Below are positions 5,268 to 6,763 of a stretch of 6,763 nt of DNA, one piece after another. A model generated the notes under the pieces. The model was not told where the DNA came from. It made no database searches and saw nothing but the letters and a program-made list of their open reading frames with translations. The stretch covers positions 1 through 6,763 of the forward strand of contig JBGOUV010000381.1 of the NCBI GenBank assembly GCA_041477815.1, written 5' to 3'. Each line of letters begins with the position of its first letter. The first letter of the stretch is position 1. The position numbers and the translations under genes are program-made. The DNA is from JBGOUV01 sp041477815 (GTDB lineage Bacteria; Acidobacteriota; Terriglobia; Bryobacterales; JACQDG01).

Positions 5268-6763
5268 ATGGTTCCAGTGGCCCCTCACGCGGAGTATGAG
5301 GCCCGGCTGGAGGCGCGCCGTGGCGAAGCGGCACGTCGGGGCCGGGCAGGACTCCGCTTGGGGTATGTCCGGCTGGTACTAGGACTGCTTTTCGTCATCC
5401 TGGGTTGGCGGGGCTCCTGGTGGGCGCCCGTTCCCCTGGTGGCCTTTGCGGCCCTGGTATTGGTTCACGACCGAACCCGCCGGGCCCAAGCCCGATCCCA
5501 CCGCGCGGCCGCGTTCTACGAGCGCGGTCTGGCGCGCCTGGAAGACCGTTGGGCCGGCGCCGGCGAGCCCGGCGAGCGCTTCCGCGACCCCTCCCACGTG
5601 TACGCCGAAGACCTCGACCTGTTCGGCCGCGGGGGGTTGTTCGAGCTGGTGTCCACGGCCCGCACCCGTATGGGCGAGCACACCCTGGCTGGCTGGCTCT
5701 TGCAGCCCGCCGCCCCCGGCGTGATCCTGGAGCGCCAGTCCGCGGTAACCGAGCTGCGCGACCGGCTGGACCTGCGCGAGGACCTGGCCCTGCTTGGCGA
5801 AGAGGCCCGCGCCGACGTCGACCCGGAGGCGCTCCTGCGGTGGGCCGCCGAGCCTCCCGTCTTCGAGTCGGTGGCGTCCCGGCTGGCGGCTGCGGGTCTG
5901 GCGGCGCTGGCCGCAGTCGCCGGGACCGCCTGGGGTTGGTGGGGCCTGGCCACGCCCTTCGCGCTCGTGCTTGCCGTCGAATGCGCTTTTGCCTACTGGT
6001 TCCGCTCCCGGGTCCAGCATGTGGTTCACGCCATCGAGTACGCCGCCCACGACCTGGATCTGCTGGCGGGAACCCTGTTGCGACTGGAACGCGAGCGTTT
6101 CACCTCGCCTCTGCTGGTACGCCTGCGCGCCGCCCTCGACACCGGCGGCGCACCCCCCTCCCGTCAGATGGCCCGTCTGCATCGCCTGGTCGACTGGCTG
6201 GACTCCCGCGACAACCTCTTCCTGCGGATATTCGGTCCGCCGCTGCTCTACACCACCCAACTCGCCTTCGCTGTGGAGGCCTGGCGCCGGCTGGCCGGTC
6301 CGCAAGTGCGCCGTTGGATCGAGGCCTTAGGAGAGATGGAAGCCCTGTCGGCCCTGGCCGGCTACGCCTACGAGCATCCCGCCGACCCCTTCCCGGAATT
6401 CACCGCCGCCGACGCCGCCCTCTTCGAGGCCGAAGCCCTGGGCCACCCCCTGCTGCCCGAATCCCGCCTCGTGCGCAACGATGTCCGGCTCGCCCCCGAT
6501 TGCGCCATCCTGATCCTCAGCGGCTCGAATATGTCGGGCAAGAGCACGCTGCTCCGGACCATCGGGATCAACGCGGTGCTGGCCATGGCCGGCGCCCCGG
6601 TACGGGCCCGCCGCCTGCGCCTCTCGCCGCTGGCCGTGGCCGCTTCCATCCGCGTCACCGATTCGCTGCAAAGCGGCGCCTCGCGCTTCTACGCCGAGAT
6701 CACCCGCCTGCGCAAGATGGTGGACCTGGCCGGCGGCCCTTTTCCGGTGCTGTTTCTCCTCGA
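5268..6763 (+). CDS. Membrane-anchored MutS-family ATPase (3' end cut by window edge)
   Basis: There are 498 complete codons with no stop. The C-terminal part is a MutS-type ATPase. A GHPLLP segment (392-397) precedes Walker A GSNMSGKST (419-427, Lys425), and then comes LQSGASRFYAEITRLRKM, with Ser469-Gly470 matching the DLASGxSxFxxEM region of MutS. The window ends in LFLL plus the bases GA, the start of the Walker B Asp. The middle (about 106-150, and the helices up to 390) resembles the MutS core and lever, but the N-terminal mismatch-recognition domain with its Phe-x-Glu motif is absent. Instead there are hydrophobic segments at about 31-47, 51-66, 205-222 and 226-244, likely membrane helices in two pairs. 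Such proteins are usually labelled 'DNA mismatch repair protein MutS', but classical repair is unlikely; the role is unknown. I chose the ATG at 5268-5270; an in-frame ATG at 5250-5252 would add six residues. Neither has a ribosome-binding site. Confidence 0.87.
   Translation, partial: MVPVAPHAEYEARLEARRGEAARRGRAGLRLGYVRLVLGLLFVILGWRGSWWAPVPLVAFAALVLVHDRTRRAQARSHRAAAFYERGLARLEDRWAGAGEPGERFRDPSHVYAEDLDLFGRGGLFELVSTARTRMGEHTLAGWLLQPAAPGVILERQSAVTELRDRLDLREDLALLGEEARADVDPEALLRWAAEPPVFESVASRLAAAGLAALAAVAGTAWGWWGLATPFALVLAVECAFAYWFRSRVQHVVHAIEYAAHDLDLLAGTLLRLERERFTSPLLVRLRAALDTGGAPPSRQMARLHRLVDWLDSRDNLFLRIFGPPLLYTTQLAFAVEAWRRLAGPQVRRWIEALGEMEALSALAGYAYEHPADPFPEFTAADAALFEAEALGHPLLPESRLVRNDVRLAPDCAILILSGSNMSGKSTLLRTIGINAVLAMAGAPVRARRLRLSPLAVAASIRVTDSLQSGASRFYAEITRLRKMVDLAGGPFPVLFLL

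Noticed and set aside
5379..6305. Minus-strand open frame (308 codons) opposite the MutS-like gene
   Set aside because: It is Gln/Gly/Ala-rich with no motif; the plus strand has Walker A and MutS motifs in one uninterrupted frame.
1..6763. CRISPR array, insertion sequence, tRNA or attachment site
   Set aside because: No regularly spaced direct repeats, transposase-like frames, terminal inverted repeats or cloverleaf-like segments were seen by eye.

Overview
The window is high-GC bacterial chromosome with densely packed genes. The best guess for its source is an Acidobacteriota bacterium of the Solibacter/Bryobacter type. The main reason is a secreted VWA protein of the kind catalogued as the 'VWFA-related Acidobacterial domain'. 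The divergent Hfq, the large secreted serine hydrolase and the membrane-anchored MutS-like ATPase fit that guess. No rRNA, tRNA, CRISPR array, insertion sequence or phage gene was seen.

Layout. (1) Positions 1-2451 lie on the minus strand and read, in transcription order, as a fused molybdopterin synthase (MoaD-MoaE), a secreted VWA-domain protein, a divergent Hfq and, after a hairpin-rich gap of 160 bases, the N-terminal part of an inositol-monophosphatase-family enzyme cut off by the window edge. The first three genes overlap end to start (13 bases, then 3 bases). The ribosome-binding sites of the second and third genes lie inside the preceding gene, so translational coupling is likely. (2) A plus-strand HAD-family phosphatase (2495-3178) diverges from this cluster across a 43-base gap. 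(3) It converges on a secreted alpha/beta hydrolase on the minus strand (3230-5251). A long imperfect inverted repeat between the two could serve as a bidirectional terminator. (4) A plus-strand MutS-family ATPase with four predicted membrane segments starts only 16 bases from the hydrolase start and runs off the right edge inside its Walker B motif.

Working together. The moaDE-vwa-hfq cluster joins cofactor synthesis, an extracytoplasmic VWA protein and an RNA chaperone. No single pathway links them, so the arrangement may reflect shared expression more than shared function. The other genes look like independent units. Nothing here is clearly a new defence or mobile system. The most unusual items are the Hfq with a ten-glycine tract and altered RNA-face residues, the MoaD-MoaE fusion with an internal Gly-Gly, and the membrane-anchored MutS-like protein.
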